Assembly: GCA_031362265.1 (NCBI GenBank)
Contig: JANLSE010000606.1
Location: 1 to 6,504, forward strand
Length of the DNA stretch: 6,504 bases
Reading direction: 5' to 3'
Source of the DNA: JANLSE01 sp031362265
GTDB taxonomy: Bacteria; Chloroflexota; Chloroflexia; Chloroflexales; Roseiflexaceae
Position 1 is the stretch's first letter; each line of letters opens with the position of its first letter. Below the pieces are notes generated by a model. It saw nothing but the letters and a program-made list of their open reading frames with translations. It ran no database searches and was not told where the DNA came from. Made by a program: the position numbers and the translations under genes. Below, piece after piece: positions 1-6,504 of the stretch.

Positions 1-12
1 AGCCAACGACCC

Positions 13-285
13 TCAATGCGCATTGGTAGGGTTCTCCGCTACTGGCTCAACTGTTATCTGACGCGGCCGATGATAATTCTGCATGGTCAGCGGTGATGAC
101 ATCGACACACTCCCACCAACTGGACGCTGTATGGTTCGTGCCACGCTCATATCGTCTGTCTGACCACTTATCGACAGATCTTTCCCAACCGAGGCGACCA
201 CAAGCTCGACAAGTCGCAGCCTATCGGCAGGCACGAGGCGCAGGGCAAGTTGCAGTGCTGTATCTAATTCAACAGTGTTATTCAT
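13..285 (-). CDS. Small antitoxin-like protein B
   Basis: A 90-residue soluble protein. Its N-terminal half (LDTALQLALRLVPADRLRLVELV) has the same helix - P(A/S)(D/E)R - helix plan as its upstream neighbour, so the two may be distant paralogues. The C-terminal half is polar and low in predicted structure, unlike that of the neighbour. The start at 285 is chosen because AGAGGG lies 4 nt upstream and the protein then begins like related small proteins. In-frame ATGs at 312, 330 and 354 lie upstream; the one at 330 overlaps the neighbour's stop as ATGA and could allow translational coupling, but it would add 15 unconvincing residues. The gene lies 41 nt downstream of the previous one on the same strand. 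A cognate toxin could follow to the left, beyond the window edge. No function can be assigned securely. Confidence 0.6.
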   Translation of the reverse strand: MNNTVELDTALQLALRLVPADRLRLVELVVASVGKDLSISGQTDDMSVARTIQRPVGGSVSMSSPLTMQNYHRPRQITVEPVAENPTNAH

Positions 286-289
286 TATG

Positions 290-295
290 CCCTCT
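290..295 (-). promoter_or_regulatory. Ribosome binding site of small gene B (AGAGGG)
   Basis: AGAGGG lies 4 nt before the ATG at 285 on the minus strand and favours this start over in-frame ATGs at 312, 330 and 354. Confidence 0.6.
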
Positions 296-310
296 GTGTG
301 TATCGGTTCC

Positions 311-316
311 ATTATA
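311..316 (-). promoter_or_regulatory. Candidate -10 box (TATAAT) for small gene B
   Basis: A perfect TATAAT on the minus strand lies in the 41-nt gap before gene B. An ATGTCA hexamer (4 of 6 matches to TTGACA) sits 18 nt further upstream, inside the 3' end of gene A. The predicted leader is about 18 nt and includes the AGAGGG site. Confidence 0.4.
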
Positions 317-326
317 CACTGCCACC

Positions 327-611
327 TCATACCGTGACATTGCCCTCGCCCCAATCAGCCAAGCGCTGGTGACGCTGCTCAGAACGTTGATGCTGCACCC
401 ACCCAACCGGGTCTTCGATTTCCGGGTGCAGCATCTCGATTGGCCCAACCTGATCGAATAATCGATTCAGCGATTTACCCCAATGCAGATCGGGCTCAAG
501 TGTTGTCGGTTCAAGCGGCAAATCCAGTGTATCTATGAGCAGTTTCACAAGCTCTTTGCGCTCGCTCGGCTTGAGCGCCTTGGCTTGCTCCAACACTTCA
601 AAAACAGTCAT
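327..611 (-). CDS. Small antitoxin-like protein A
   Basis: A 94-residue acidic soluble protein with no signal peptide or membrane segment. Residues 1-33 form two predicted helices around PSERKEL (helix - PSER - helix), the pattern of small addiction-module-type proteins in Chloroflexota and cyanobacteria that often sit beside toxin genes. The C-terminal part contains a PEIEDPVGWVQ stretch and ends with a charged QRHQRLADWGEG segment. The start at 611 is chosen over an upstream ATG at 695 because GGGAGG lies 6 nt before it and the longer version would run into the methyltransferase gene with non-protein-like sequence. It begins 31 nt after the methyltransferase stop on the same strand, and a TATAAT box in the gap suggests it can also be transcribed alone. 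The role as an antitoxin or as a partner of the upstream enzyme is inferred; no DNA-binding motif is clearly visible. Confidence 0.75.
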   Translation of the reverse strand: MTVFEVLEQAKALKPSERKELVKLLIDTLDLPLEPTTLEPDLHWGKSLNRLFDQVGPIEMLHPEIEDPVGWVQHQRSEQRHQRLADWGEGNVTV

Positions 612-617
612 GGCAAT

Positions 618-623
618 CCTCCC
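618..623 (-). promoter_or_regulatory. Ribosome binding site of small gene A (GGGAGG)
   Basis: GGGAGG on the minus strand lies 6 nt before the ATG at 611. This strong Shine-Dalgarno match decides the start of this gene against the longer reading frame. Confidence 0.75.
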
Positions 624-633
624 TGCGTACCCT

Positions 634-639
634 ATTATA
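634..639 (-). promoter_or_regulatory. Candidate -10 box (TATAAT) for small gene A
   Basis: A perfect TATAAT on the minus strand lies between the methyltransferase stop and the start of gene A, 22 nt before the ATG, giving a predicted leader of about 15 nt that contains the GGGAGG site. The -35 region is poor, so the promoter would be weak or activator-dependent. It suggests the small gene can be expressed apart from the upstream one. Confidence 0.4.
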
Positions 640-642
640 CCG

Positions 643-3600
643 CTATACCAGTGACAGCACACTGAGCGCCCACGCACGGATTGCCTGCGCTTCAATGCGC
701 GTCAGTACCTCATCATGCGCGGCCTTATTGCGTAGATGTACCATCTGCTCGTCGTTCAGCAGTGCGACAGCGCCAGTAGCGCCGAAGATGCGATTGGCGG
801 CGTCGGAAATCTGGCTGCTGATGAATGTGCGTAGGGCAGGTTCCGTGCTTTTGAGGATGATTCCAAAGCTGCCGAGGGTCAAATGCTTCTTGCCAACCAT
901 GAAATCTTTCAGGAAACTGTTCTTACAATCCACATCAGTGTAGCCCGATGTAGCACGGAACGGCGCAAAGATCCACTCAAACAACACCACTTCGACTGCT
1001 TTGGTATAGGGAATAATACAGCTTGAGAAATCCATCTGCTCTGGCAGTGTACGCAGATTATAGTCGCCAGTGAGCAGGAAGGTTGGTGCGGCGGGTGGCA
1101 GTGCGCGCCAGCTTGGCAAATCCTGATCGAGCGTCTCTTCATCCGATTTAGGCACGACACGCTCAAAGAAACGCTCGGCGGCTGGCAGGATGCTCTCAGC
1201 GATCTTGTCGATCTTAACTTCGTCATCGGTGATCTGCTTGTCGGCCACAACCTGCGCTTTGGCATCCGTCAGTGCCTGCTCGTACTGCGGGCGCTCGATT
1301 AGCTCGATCTCGGCGTCGGTTAGGCCGTAGAGCTTATAGACAATCTTGTCAATTAGCGTATCGGTACGCGCCAATTCACGCTTGATTGGTAGCAGTGTTG
1401 CCAATGAGCGCTCGTACTCGCGCTCGATCTCGCCCTCGACATCGCTAAGCGCAGCGGCGAAGCGGTTGCGGTTCTGGTGCAGGCGATAGTGGAACTCGCG
1501 CCAGGGCTGTTCGCTTTCACCCTTCTGATAGTCGCCCAGGTAGCCCTGCAGGACGGTTCTGCCTGGAAGGCTGTCGATCCCTGTCGCACCATCTTTGTCG
1601 GGCCGAATCTTCAGCCGCGCCTCCAGCCAGCCCAGGAAGCGTTTGACCTCAGCTTGCTTCTGCTTATTTAGGTCGATCATACGCTGCGCCAGGTGTGCCA
1701 GCAGATCGTGGACAACATCGGTCTTGTCGGCGTCAATCACCGCCTGCATCTGCGCCAGCAGCATGGCGTTGTCGCTGGCGTCGTAGCTGGCGATGGCGTG
1801 CTGCGTGAGCTGTGCGCGCTCGGCGGTAGGGGTGGTGAAGGAGATGCGGCGGATAGGGAGCTGGGTAAAGGCTTCAACCGTTATTTGTGGAAAGAGCACA
1901 TCACTTTCTCGATAACGATTAATGTAAATATAATTGGTCACTGTAGAGTTTAGTATTGCAGCAGAATACCAGAGTGATGGTGCATCACTTTTATTTGTAT
2001 TGTGAATAGCTATGTATAGCTGTTGGTCTACATAATAATTACTATCATCAACCAATGCAACAACTCTACCACCTGATAATATCTTGCGAACTAGTAGTTT
2101 AGGTTGATCGAAAAATCGCGGTTCTCGTGGGGCAGCCAACCAATTCCCATACCTTATCCAATGATCACCATTCCAATTGACTTCATGTCGCCCTACATCA
2201 GAGCCCATTAATTCAGGTCTATAATTTTCATCTTTCTTATATGTAGCATGATATGCTCTTGTGGTAATTACTTCTTCAGATTGTCCGCGAGCCTTGTCAT
2301 ATGCATTAATACCTCTTGTTGTTTCAAAAAAATATCCGATAGTATCAGTTTCTTTAATTAAATTATATAAAAGTCCACGGGCGCTATTATTTGTTAGAAA
2401 GTCGATGCGCATTCCGTCATTGCCTTGAAATGATGATTGTGGTAACTTATAGTCATTTTCTTTGGGAATGGATAGGTTGTCACGACATATAAAAACTTTG
2501 ACTTGATTATTTTCGTCTAGGCTGCTCTTTTGTAAAACTGTAATCATTGTATCTACTGATGCATCGGGGAAAACATCAGAACTAAGTGCGACTATATGTG
2601 TAATATCTGTGTTAGTTAATACTAGATTGCGTAACCTTTGGGCGTTGACTAATTGTGTCCATGTATCAGGGATGATTAGTCCCATAATGCCTTTGAATGC
2701 AAGTAGAATAACGGAAGACTCAATGAATAATTGATATAAATCAAGCTGATATTCAGCCACCGCAAAATTATTATTCAGATAGGTTTTCTCGTTCGCTTGA
2801 CCCCAATCTCTCCCTGCTGAATAAGGTGGATTCCCCACCACCGCATCGAATCCACCGCCCTCGCGCAGCTGCACATCGCTGCCGCCGGGGATGCTAGGCG
2901 CGAAGAAGACTTCGGGGAACTCCAGCTCCCAGTGGAAGAAGTGCTGCTCTTCGGCGGCACGCAGTGCGGTTTCGGCGATTGTGTCGGCTGGGATGAGCCG
3001 ATTATCGAGTAGCGTGGCCGGATTCTGAAGCCATGCCTCGGTCTGCGGCTCCTGCAAGAATAGCCGAACATAGTCGGATTTACCCTTCTTGGCGATGTTG
3101 CCGAACCAGCGTGACGTATAGACATCCAGCAGACGCTTATACGGCGCTAAGTGGTCGCTGGCGTCGCGATAGGCAGCCGCGCTCTGTTGAGTCTGCGCGA
3201 CGGTATTGTCGCTTAGGAAGCTCACCTGGCGCATCAGATCGGTTGCCAGCATCACACCTGTAAATTTGCTGCCCGAGAACATGTCGATCTGGTCGCCCGA
3301 TTCCAGGTAGGTTTGCACATCCTTGACACGCGCGCCAATCAGGCTATTGCCATGCTTCAGGTGATGGTCGAGGAAGCTCAGCGGCGCGCCAAGGGTAAAC
3401 GCATCCAGCCAGAGCGAGACTTTGGCCAGTTCGACCGCCATGGCGTTCAGATCCACGCCATACACACAGCGCTTCAGCACCGCGCGCTTCAGCAGCGCCA
3501 CGCGCGTCAGCCGCTCAGCATCGATCGTCACATGCTGACGATCCATCTCACCCAGGATGTCGTCGCGGGTACGCTCGATAAAGGCCCAGACCGGGTTCTC

Positions 3601-5892
3601 GCTCCAGCCATTCAGGAAGCTGATCAACCGGTTGCTGACATAATCGACCACTTCGACGAGGAAATGCCCGCTGCCCATCGCTGGGTCGAGACAGCGGATA
3701 TTGAGGCACTCGTCCACCAGCTGCTGCATGTCTGGATTGTTCCAGTACACTGCAGGCGACTCGGGTTTGCCGGTCGATCTGGAGCGCGCCTCGGCCAGTC
3801 GGGCGTAATCGCGGTAGCCCTTCTGGGCCGTGCGCAGTCGTGGTGTCAGTTGCTCGAATGCACGATCGAGCACCGGACCGACGGTATGTTGAACGATGTA
3901 TTTGACGATGTAATCCGGCGTATAGTAGCTGCCGGTGGCCTTGCGCTCTTTCTTATCGTTTTCGAGATACACGTCCCCCTTTTCGATCGTCGTCAATGGC
4001 TTTTTGACCTTTGCAAACGGCACATAGATCTCTTTACCTTTTTCTTTGGTAACTGCCAGTGGTTCGTTCGCAATCTTCAGTTTGAATTCCAGCAAGCCCT
4101 CATAGATACTGCCAAGCTGTCTTACCCCAAGCGACTTGAAGTCGATGAAGACCAGTGCCTTGGTACGCGCGTCGACATCGCGGGCTAGTCGATCCAGACC
4201 CAGCGCCAGAAAGCGGTCGGGGATGGCATAGCTATCGAGGAACTGGCCGCCGTCGGTCTGCGAACTGAACAGGCCGCCATTATAGGTTGGCATGTTCAGC
4301 TCATCCGAGCCTTGATTAATCACGGCGAACAATGCGTTGAGCCGCTCGTATAGGGCAGTCGAACTTGCGGCATAGCGCTTGCCCAGCTTATCGGGCGACT
4401 CATCGAGCAGCGTACCGCCAGTCTCGGCAATTTCACGCTTCATCTGGTAGAGGCTTAGCTCGCGGTAGCCGTTAGCCTCGTGTACTGGCAGTAATTCCAG
4501 GCTCTCAGCATACAGCAAAAACATGAGACGATACAGAAAGGTCATCGTGCCAGAGAATACCTGCGCCAGCTCAGCATCGTCGAGCTTATGGACGTCCTTT
4601 GCACGCATGTCGGCGATAAAGCCCTTGGCGAACTGCGGAAAAATTTCGACAAATACACGGTCTTTCAGTCGCTCGCCAAGCTCCTTGGCATAATCAGCCG
4701 AGTTCTTCAGGAGCGTATCGAGAAAACCGGTGAACGCCTGCCGCCGAAACAGCAGCCACCAATATTGGAGCGCCTTGCGCTGGTCGTTGGCGGCAATCGC
4801 CTCTTCCAGATCAACCTCATAATAGTTGGTTGCCTTATTACTGGCAGTTGCCGAGTACAGCCGCCATAGCTTGCCATTCGTAACAATCACCCATGGCGCA
4901 ACCTGTGCCTCCAGCAAGCTCACCACTAATGCACCAGGAATCTCAAACGGTGTGCCGCCATCTGTTTCGGTAAGCTCACGGGCTTCGTCCACATCGTCGA
5001 GATTGCGGTTCCAGACATACGTGAGTGCAGCGGCAATTGGCTTATCCGTGCTACCAGGAGCATACAGCAGGTAATCCGGCGTCTCAGCTGATGACGAGCC
5101 GGATTTCTGCGCAACGAATACGAAGCCAAGCTGCTGAAACAGCGGCTCGTAGAGCTTGCTGCGGATGGCCTGCTCTGGCTTGCGGGTGTACTCCTTGCGG
5201 GCGGTCACCAGGTGACCATACACCGCCCGGCCGATCGGACGCACGTCCTCCGCCCATTCTGGCGTAATCTTTGGATCAGTTAGCCGATGATTCAAGTAAT
5301 AATCGGAGAACAGCGCGCGATTGTTGAAATATTCCTCGCTCCATTCGGCAAGCATGTAGGCAGAGCGCAGCTTCTCCCACTGGTAGGCGGCATCTTCCTC
5401 GGTGAATGTGAAGCGCTTCAACACACGTAGCGCGACTGGCTCGGGATTCAGGCGGTTGAGTGTCAGCGGGATGGGGCGAATCGTCTGTTTGAGCGCCTGG
5501 CCACGGTTCTGGCTCCGCAAGACGACGCGCTCTAGTAGCACAAACTCGAGCTGCTCATAGTCTTTCGTCAGCACCAGTAATGCGTTTTCTGGGCGGTCAC
5601 GAAAGCGCCGCGCGATATCGTTGCGGAGCTTGGCAGTAACTGAGCGCACTTCCAAAAGATAAATCGTAATATCGCCATCTGCTGGATCATGGCCGATCAA
5701 CTCAATTTTATGAATTTGCTGGCGGAGATCGGCGCTGCCTAAGCCAAGCACCGCGTAATCTGGGATGTTGATCCTACCATCTACGTTATAGCCGAGTCTG
5801 GCGAAGAAACGTGTAATCTCGTTGGCGCTCTCTAGCTGCCGAATATCACTTGCTAGAAGTTGGAGATCATTTACAGTCATATCATTCGACAT
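643..5892 (-). CDS. Giant Eco57I/type IIG-like N6-adenine DNA methyltransferase with C-terminal HEPN-like domain
   Basis: Predicted SAM-dependent adenine methyltransferase of the Eco57I/PglX/DrmMI kind, 1749 aa, cytoplasmic. Seen in order: N-terminal domain of unknown identity (1-200; D74, E81-x-R83); nuclease-like fold region (235-380; PDY at 272-274, but T291-Y-V293 where E-x-K is expected); helical region; GSYYTP stretch near 655; motif I DPAMGSGHF (736-744); GVDLN (812-816); GNSLIGA (848-854); motif IV NPPY (1021-1024); target-recognition region (about 1200-1347, ending LFPQITVEAFTQLPIR); helical tail with a KLYGLT element (about 1514-1534); extra domain (1600-1749) with RNKAAH (R1721, H1726), a HEPN RX4H motif. 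The start at 5892 follows GAGG with a 5-nt spacer. Length exceeds PglX (about 1200 aa) and typical IIG enzymes (about 1000 aa). DNA for residues 1031-1338 is AT-rich. The methyltransferase call is firm; restriction activity is doubtful. It could belong to a DISARM- or BREX-like system with partners outside the window. Confidence 0.93.
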   Translation of the reverse strand: MSNDMTVNDLQLLASDIRQLESANEITRFFARLGYNVDGRINIPDYAVLGLGSADLRQQIHKIELIGHDPADGDITIYLLEVRSVTAKLRNDIARRFRDRPENALLVLTKDYEQLEFVLLERVVLRSQNRGQALKQTIRPIPLTLNRLNPEPVALRVLKRFTFTEEDAAYQWEKLRSAYMLAEWSEEYFNNRALFSDYYLNHRLTDPKITPEWAEDVRPIGRAVYGHLVTARKEYTRKPEQAIRSKLYEPLFQQLGFVFVAQKSGSSSAETPDYLLYAPGSTDKPIAAALTYVWNRNLDDVDEARELTETDGGTPFEIPGALVVSLLEAQVAPWVIVTNGKLWRLYSATASNKATNYYEVDLEEAIAANDQRKALQYWWLLFRRQAFTGFLDTLLKNSADYAKELGERLKDRVFVEIFPQFAKGFIADMRAKDVHKLDDAELAQVFSGTMTFLYRLMFLLYAESLELLPVHEANGYRELSLYQMKREIAETGGTLLDESPDKLGKRYAASSTALYERLNALFAVINQGSDELNMPTYNGGLFSSQTDGGQFLDSYAIPDRFLALGLDRLARDVDARTKALVFIDFKSLGVRQLGSIYEGLLEFKLKIANEPLAVTKEKGKEIYVPFAKVKKPLTTIEKGDVYLENDKKERKATGSYYTPDYIVKYIVQHTVGPVLDRAFEQLTPRLRTAQKGYRDYARLAEARSRSTGKPESPAVYWNNPDMQQLVDECLNIRCLDPAMGSGHFLVEVVDYVSNRLISFLNGWSENPVWAFIERTRDDILGEMDRQHVTIDAERLTRVALLKRAVLKRCVYGVDLNAMAVELAKVSLWLDAFTLGAPLSFLDHHLKHGNSLIGARVKDVQTYLESGDQIDMFSGSKFTGVMLATDLMRQVSFLSDNTVAQTQQSAAAYRDASDHLAPYKRLLDVYTSRWFGNIAKKGKSDYVRLFLQEPQTEAWLQNPATLLDNRLIPADTIAETALRAAEEQHFFHWELEFPEVFFAPSIPGGSDVQLREGGGFDAVVGNPPYSAGRDWGQANEKTYLNNNFAVAEYQLDLYQLFIESSVILLAFKGIMGLIIPDTWTQLVNAQRLRNLVLTNTDITHIVALSSDVFPDASVDTMITVLQKSSLDENNQVKVFICRDNLSIPKENDYKLPQSSFQGNDGMRIDFLTNNSARGLLYNLIKETDTIGYFFETTRGINAYDKARGQSEEVITTRAYHATYKKDENYRPELMGSDVGRHEVNWNGDHWIRYGNWLAAPREPRFFDQPKLLVRKILSGGRVVALVDDSNYYVDQQLYIAIHNTNKSDAPSLWYSAAILNSTVTNYIYINRYRESDVLFPQITVEAFTQLPIRRISFTTPTAERAQLTQHAIASYDASDNAMLLAQMQAVIDADKTDVVHDLLAHLAQRMIDLNKQKQAEVKRFLGWLEARLKIRPDKDGATGIDSLPGRTVLQGYLGDYQKGESEQPWREFHYRLHQNRNRFAAALSDVEGEIEREYERSLATLLPIKRELARTDTLIDKIVYKLYGLTDAEIELIERPQYEQALTDAKAQVVADKQITDDEVKIDKIAESILPAAERFFERVVPKSDEETLDQDLPSWRALPPAAPTFLLTGDYNLRTLPEQMDFSSCIIPYTKAVEVVLFEWIFAPFRATSGYTDVDCKNSFLKDFMVGKKHLTLGSFGIILKSTEPALRTFISSQISDAANRIFGATGAVALLNDEQMVHLRNKAAHDEVLTRIEAQAIRAWALSVLSLV
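1880..2800 (-). other. AT-rich segment encoding the target-recognition part of the methyltransferase
   Basis: Counted 60-base lines inside are 28% GC (2221-2280), 37% (2041-2100) and 32% (2701-2760), against 62% at 2821-2880, 68% at 1801-1860 and 63% at 1441-1500. The change falls just after NPPY on one side and at the LFPQITVEAFTQLPIR junction on the other, so it covers residues about 1031-1338. The reading frame is intact throughout. This is most simply a swapped specificity module. Confidence 0.8.
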
Positions 5893-5897
5893 TATCG

Positions 5898-5901
5898 CCT
5901 C
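5898..5901 (-). promoter_or_regulatory. Ribosome binding site of the methyltransferase gene (GAGG)
   Basis: GAGG (within TGAGGC) lies 5 nt before the ATG at 5892. The next in-frame ATG, four codons later, has no comparable site. Confidence 0.6.
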
Positions 5902-5969
5902 AGTTCAGCAGTGGGCAGGAAGATGAGATCTACTTAACGCGGTTCTATGATGCATCGTCTCTCGTTACT

Positions 5970-5981
5970 CTTGTTCACAAG
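5970..5981. repeat. Operator-like inverted repeat CTTGT-TC-ACAAG
   Basis: Two perfect 5-bp arms, CTTGT and ACAAG, flank a 2-base centre. The repeat lies 78 bp before the methyltransferase start and downstream of the candidate promoter, where a repressor could act. An 8-bp palindrome GATGCATC (5949-5956) lies close by. Short repeats like these also arise by chance. Confidence 0.25.
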
Positions 5982-6036
5982 GCGACTAAGCAGCAGGATA
6001 AGCAGAAACAGGTACCTTTTTGTAGCTTCAAGATCG

Positions 6037-6067
6037 AGTATAGCATATTGACACAAGTTTGTACCAA
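6037..6067 (-). promoter_or_regulatory. Candidate promoter of the methyltransferase gene (extended -10)
   Basis: On the minus strand TATACT (6037-6042) is preceded by TGC (6043-6045), which makes an extended -10 element. A TTGGTA hexamer (6062-6067) lies 19 nt upstream as a poor -35. The predicted leader would be about 140 nt. It is the best promoter-like match found upstream of the gene, judged by eye only. Confidence 0.35.
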
Positions 6068-6217
6068 TAGTTTGGTCATCCCCAATTGTAAATGCTTTCC
6101 CGCTGCCGCTTGGCACATGTTATACAATAAATTTACACGGTACCGGTATTAATGTTGGCCTCAGTCGTACTATTGCACATCGTCGCGTATTGCATCATGA
6201 GAGAGGTATACGAGGTA

Positions 6218-6340
6218 TTAGCCCAGCAGTTCAGGCTCTTCGATCTCACTAGCCAGCAGGTTGCCAACGTTGCTAGCCCGGTGCTCCTTCCGCAGCTGCT
6301 GGACATCCTGCCAACCTGTGGGAAAGAGAAGTGCCAGAAA
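6218..6340 (-). pseudogene. Possible decayed 3' end of an unidentified gene
   Basis: Minus-strand codons between a stop at 6341-6343 and a TAA at 6218-6220 read as 40 residues with a natural protein look: GWQDVQQLRKEH, then ASNVGNLLASEIEEPELLG just before the stop. No start codon or ribosome site leads into it. The reading frame just upstream (RPNDLVILISGTSL) is in another phase, as if a frameshift separated the two. The plus strand also reads open here (6152-6349), so which strand once coded is uncertain. I do not recognise the family. Confidence 0.3.
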
Positions 6341-6504
6341 TTAGGATGACCAGATCGTTGGGACGAGTGAGCGGGGTCTGTGAGGTACGGTTGAGAAGTG
6401 CGCCGGGCGCGAGAAATGCGTACCGAACGCTGCAAACGAGGGTGGATGGACGAGTTAGGCTGTCAAACACCTAAAACATCGATCTATTCAGATCAGCACT
6501 TCGC

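Larger units (their letters stand above)
5902..6504. other. Largely non-coding upstream region
   Basis: About 600 bases without a convincing intact gene. It holds the candidate promoter (6037-6067), the inverted repeat (5970-5981), overlapping GGTACC and TACCGGTA palindromes (6139-6148) and the possible gene tail (6218-6340). I see no tRNA, no stem-loop with a U-run terminator and no insertion-sequence ends. The part from 6350 to 6504 shows nothing I can interpret. Confidence 0.6.

Noticed and set aside
93..461. Plus-strand 122-codon frame opposite the small genes
   Set aside because: It covers both minus-strand genes, which have good ribosome sites and family-like N-termini; its own translation looks random.
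3313..4188. Long plus-strand open frame (291 codons) opposite the methyltransferase gene
   Set aside because: It lies antisense to the conserved motif I to III region, in GC-rich DNA where antisense frames stay open by chance. Its translation is low-complexity in character with no recognisable motif, and no ribosome site was seen.
6049..6054. Perfect TTGACA on the plus strand as a rightward promoter
   Set aside because: No acceptable -10 hexamer occurs 16-18 bases downstream and no convincing plus-strand gene follows.
5934..6116. Minus-strand 60-codon frame beginning with GTG and PSGSGK, resembling a P-loop
   Set aside because: GTG start without a Shine-Dalgarno site, no beta-strand context or further motif for a P-loop protein, and it runs across the best candidate promoter.
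6152..6349. Plus-strand 65-codon frame
   Set aside because: No ribosome site before either ATG and no recognisable domain. The opposite strand gives a more protein-like reading, although certainty is low.
6481..6494. GATCT-ATTC-AGATC inverted repeat as a terminator
   Set aside because: Only a 5-bp AT-containing stem with no U-run on either side; too weak to support a terminator.

Overview
The window carries one minus-strand gene cluster, read right to left, plus about 610 bases of mostly non-coding upstream DNA. The dominant feature is a single very large gene (1749 codons, 643-5892). Its product has the hallmarks of an Eco57I/type IIG-like N6-adenine DNA methyltransferase: DPAMGSGHF (motif I), NPPY (motif IV), then a TaqI-like target-recognition region. 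Such enzymes act in type IIG restriction-modification and, as PglX or DrmMI, in BREX and DISARM phage defence. Two small genes follow (327-611, 94 aa; 13-285, 90 aa). Both have an N-terminal helix - P(S/A)(E/D)R - helix pattern typical of small antitoxin-like or addiction-module proteins.

Three aspects of the large protein stand out. First, after the usual type IIG C-terminal helices it carries about 150 extra residues ending in an RNKAAH motif (RX4H), the signature of HEPN ribonucleases. Second, the domain where a type IIG enzyme would hold its PD-(D/E)XK nuclease keeps PDY but reads T-Y-V where E-x-K is expected, so it looks catalytically dead. Third, DNA for residues about 1031-1338 (the stretch after NPPY and most of the target-recognition domain) is strikingly AT-rich, about 28-37% GC in sampled lines against 60-68% in the flanks. 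This suggests the specificity module was exchanged by recombination.

Layout: 13-285 antitoxin-like gene B; 286-326 short gap with a TATAAT box; 327-611 antitoxin-like gene A; 612-642 gap with another TATAAT box; 643-5892 methyltransferase; 5893-6504 upstream region with a candidate promoter (extended -10 at 6037-6045), an operator-like inverted repeat (5970-5981), and a possible decayed gene tail (6218-6340, minus).

Working model (inference): the methyltransferase marks or senses DNA through its target-recognition domain. If active, the HEPN tail, rather than a DNA nuclease, would be the toxic effector. The small downstream proteins may be its partners or may belong to a separate toxin-antitoxin locus whose toxin lies left of the window. 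No helicase, ATPase or separate nuclease gene is visible here.

The moderately GC-rich coding style and these families, common in Chloroflexota and filamentous cyanobacteria, suggest such a bacterium, with Chloroflexota my preferred guess. No rRNA, tRNA, CRISPR array or complete mobile element was seen.
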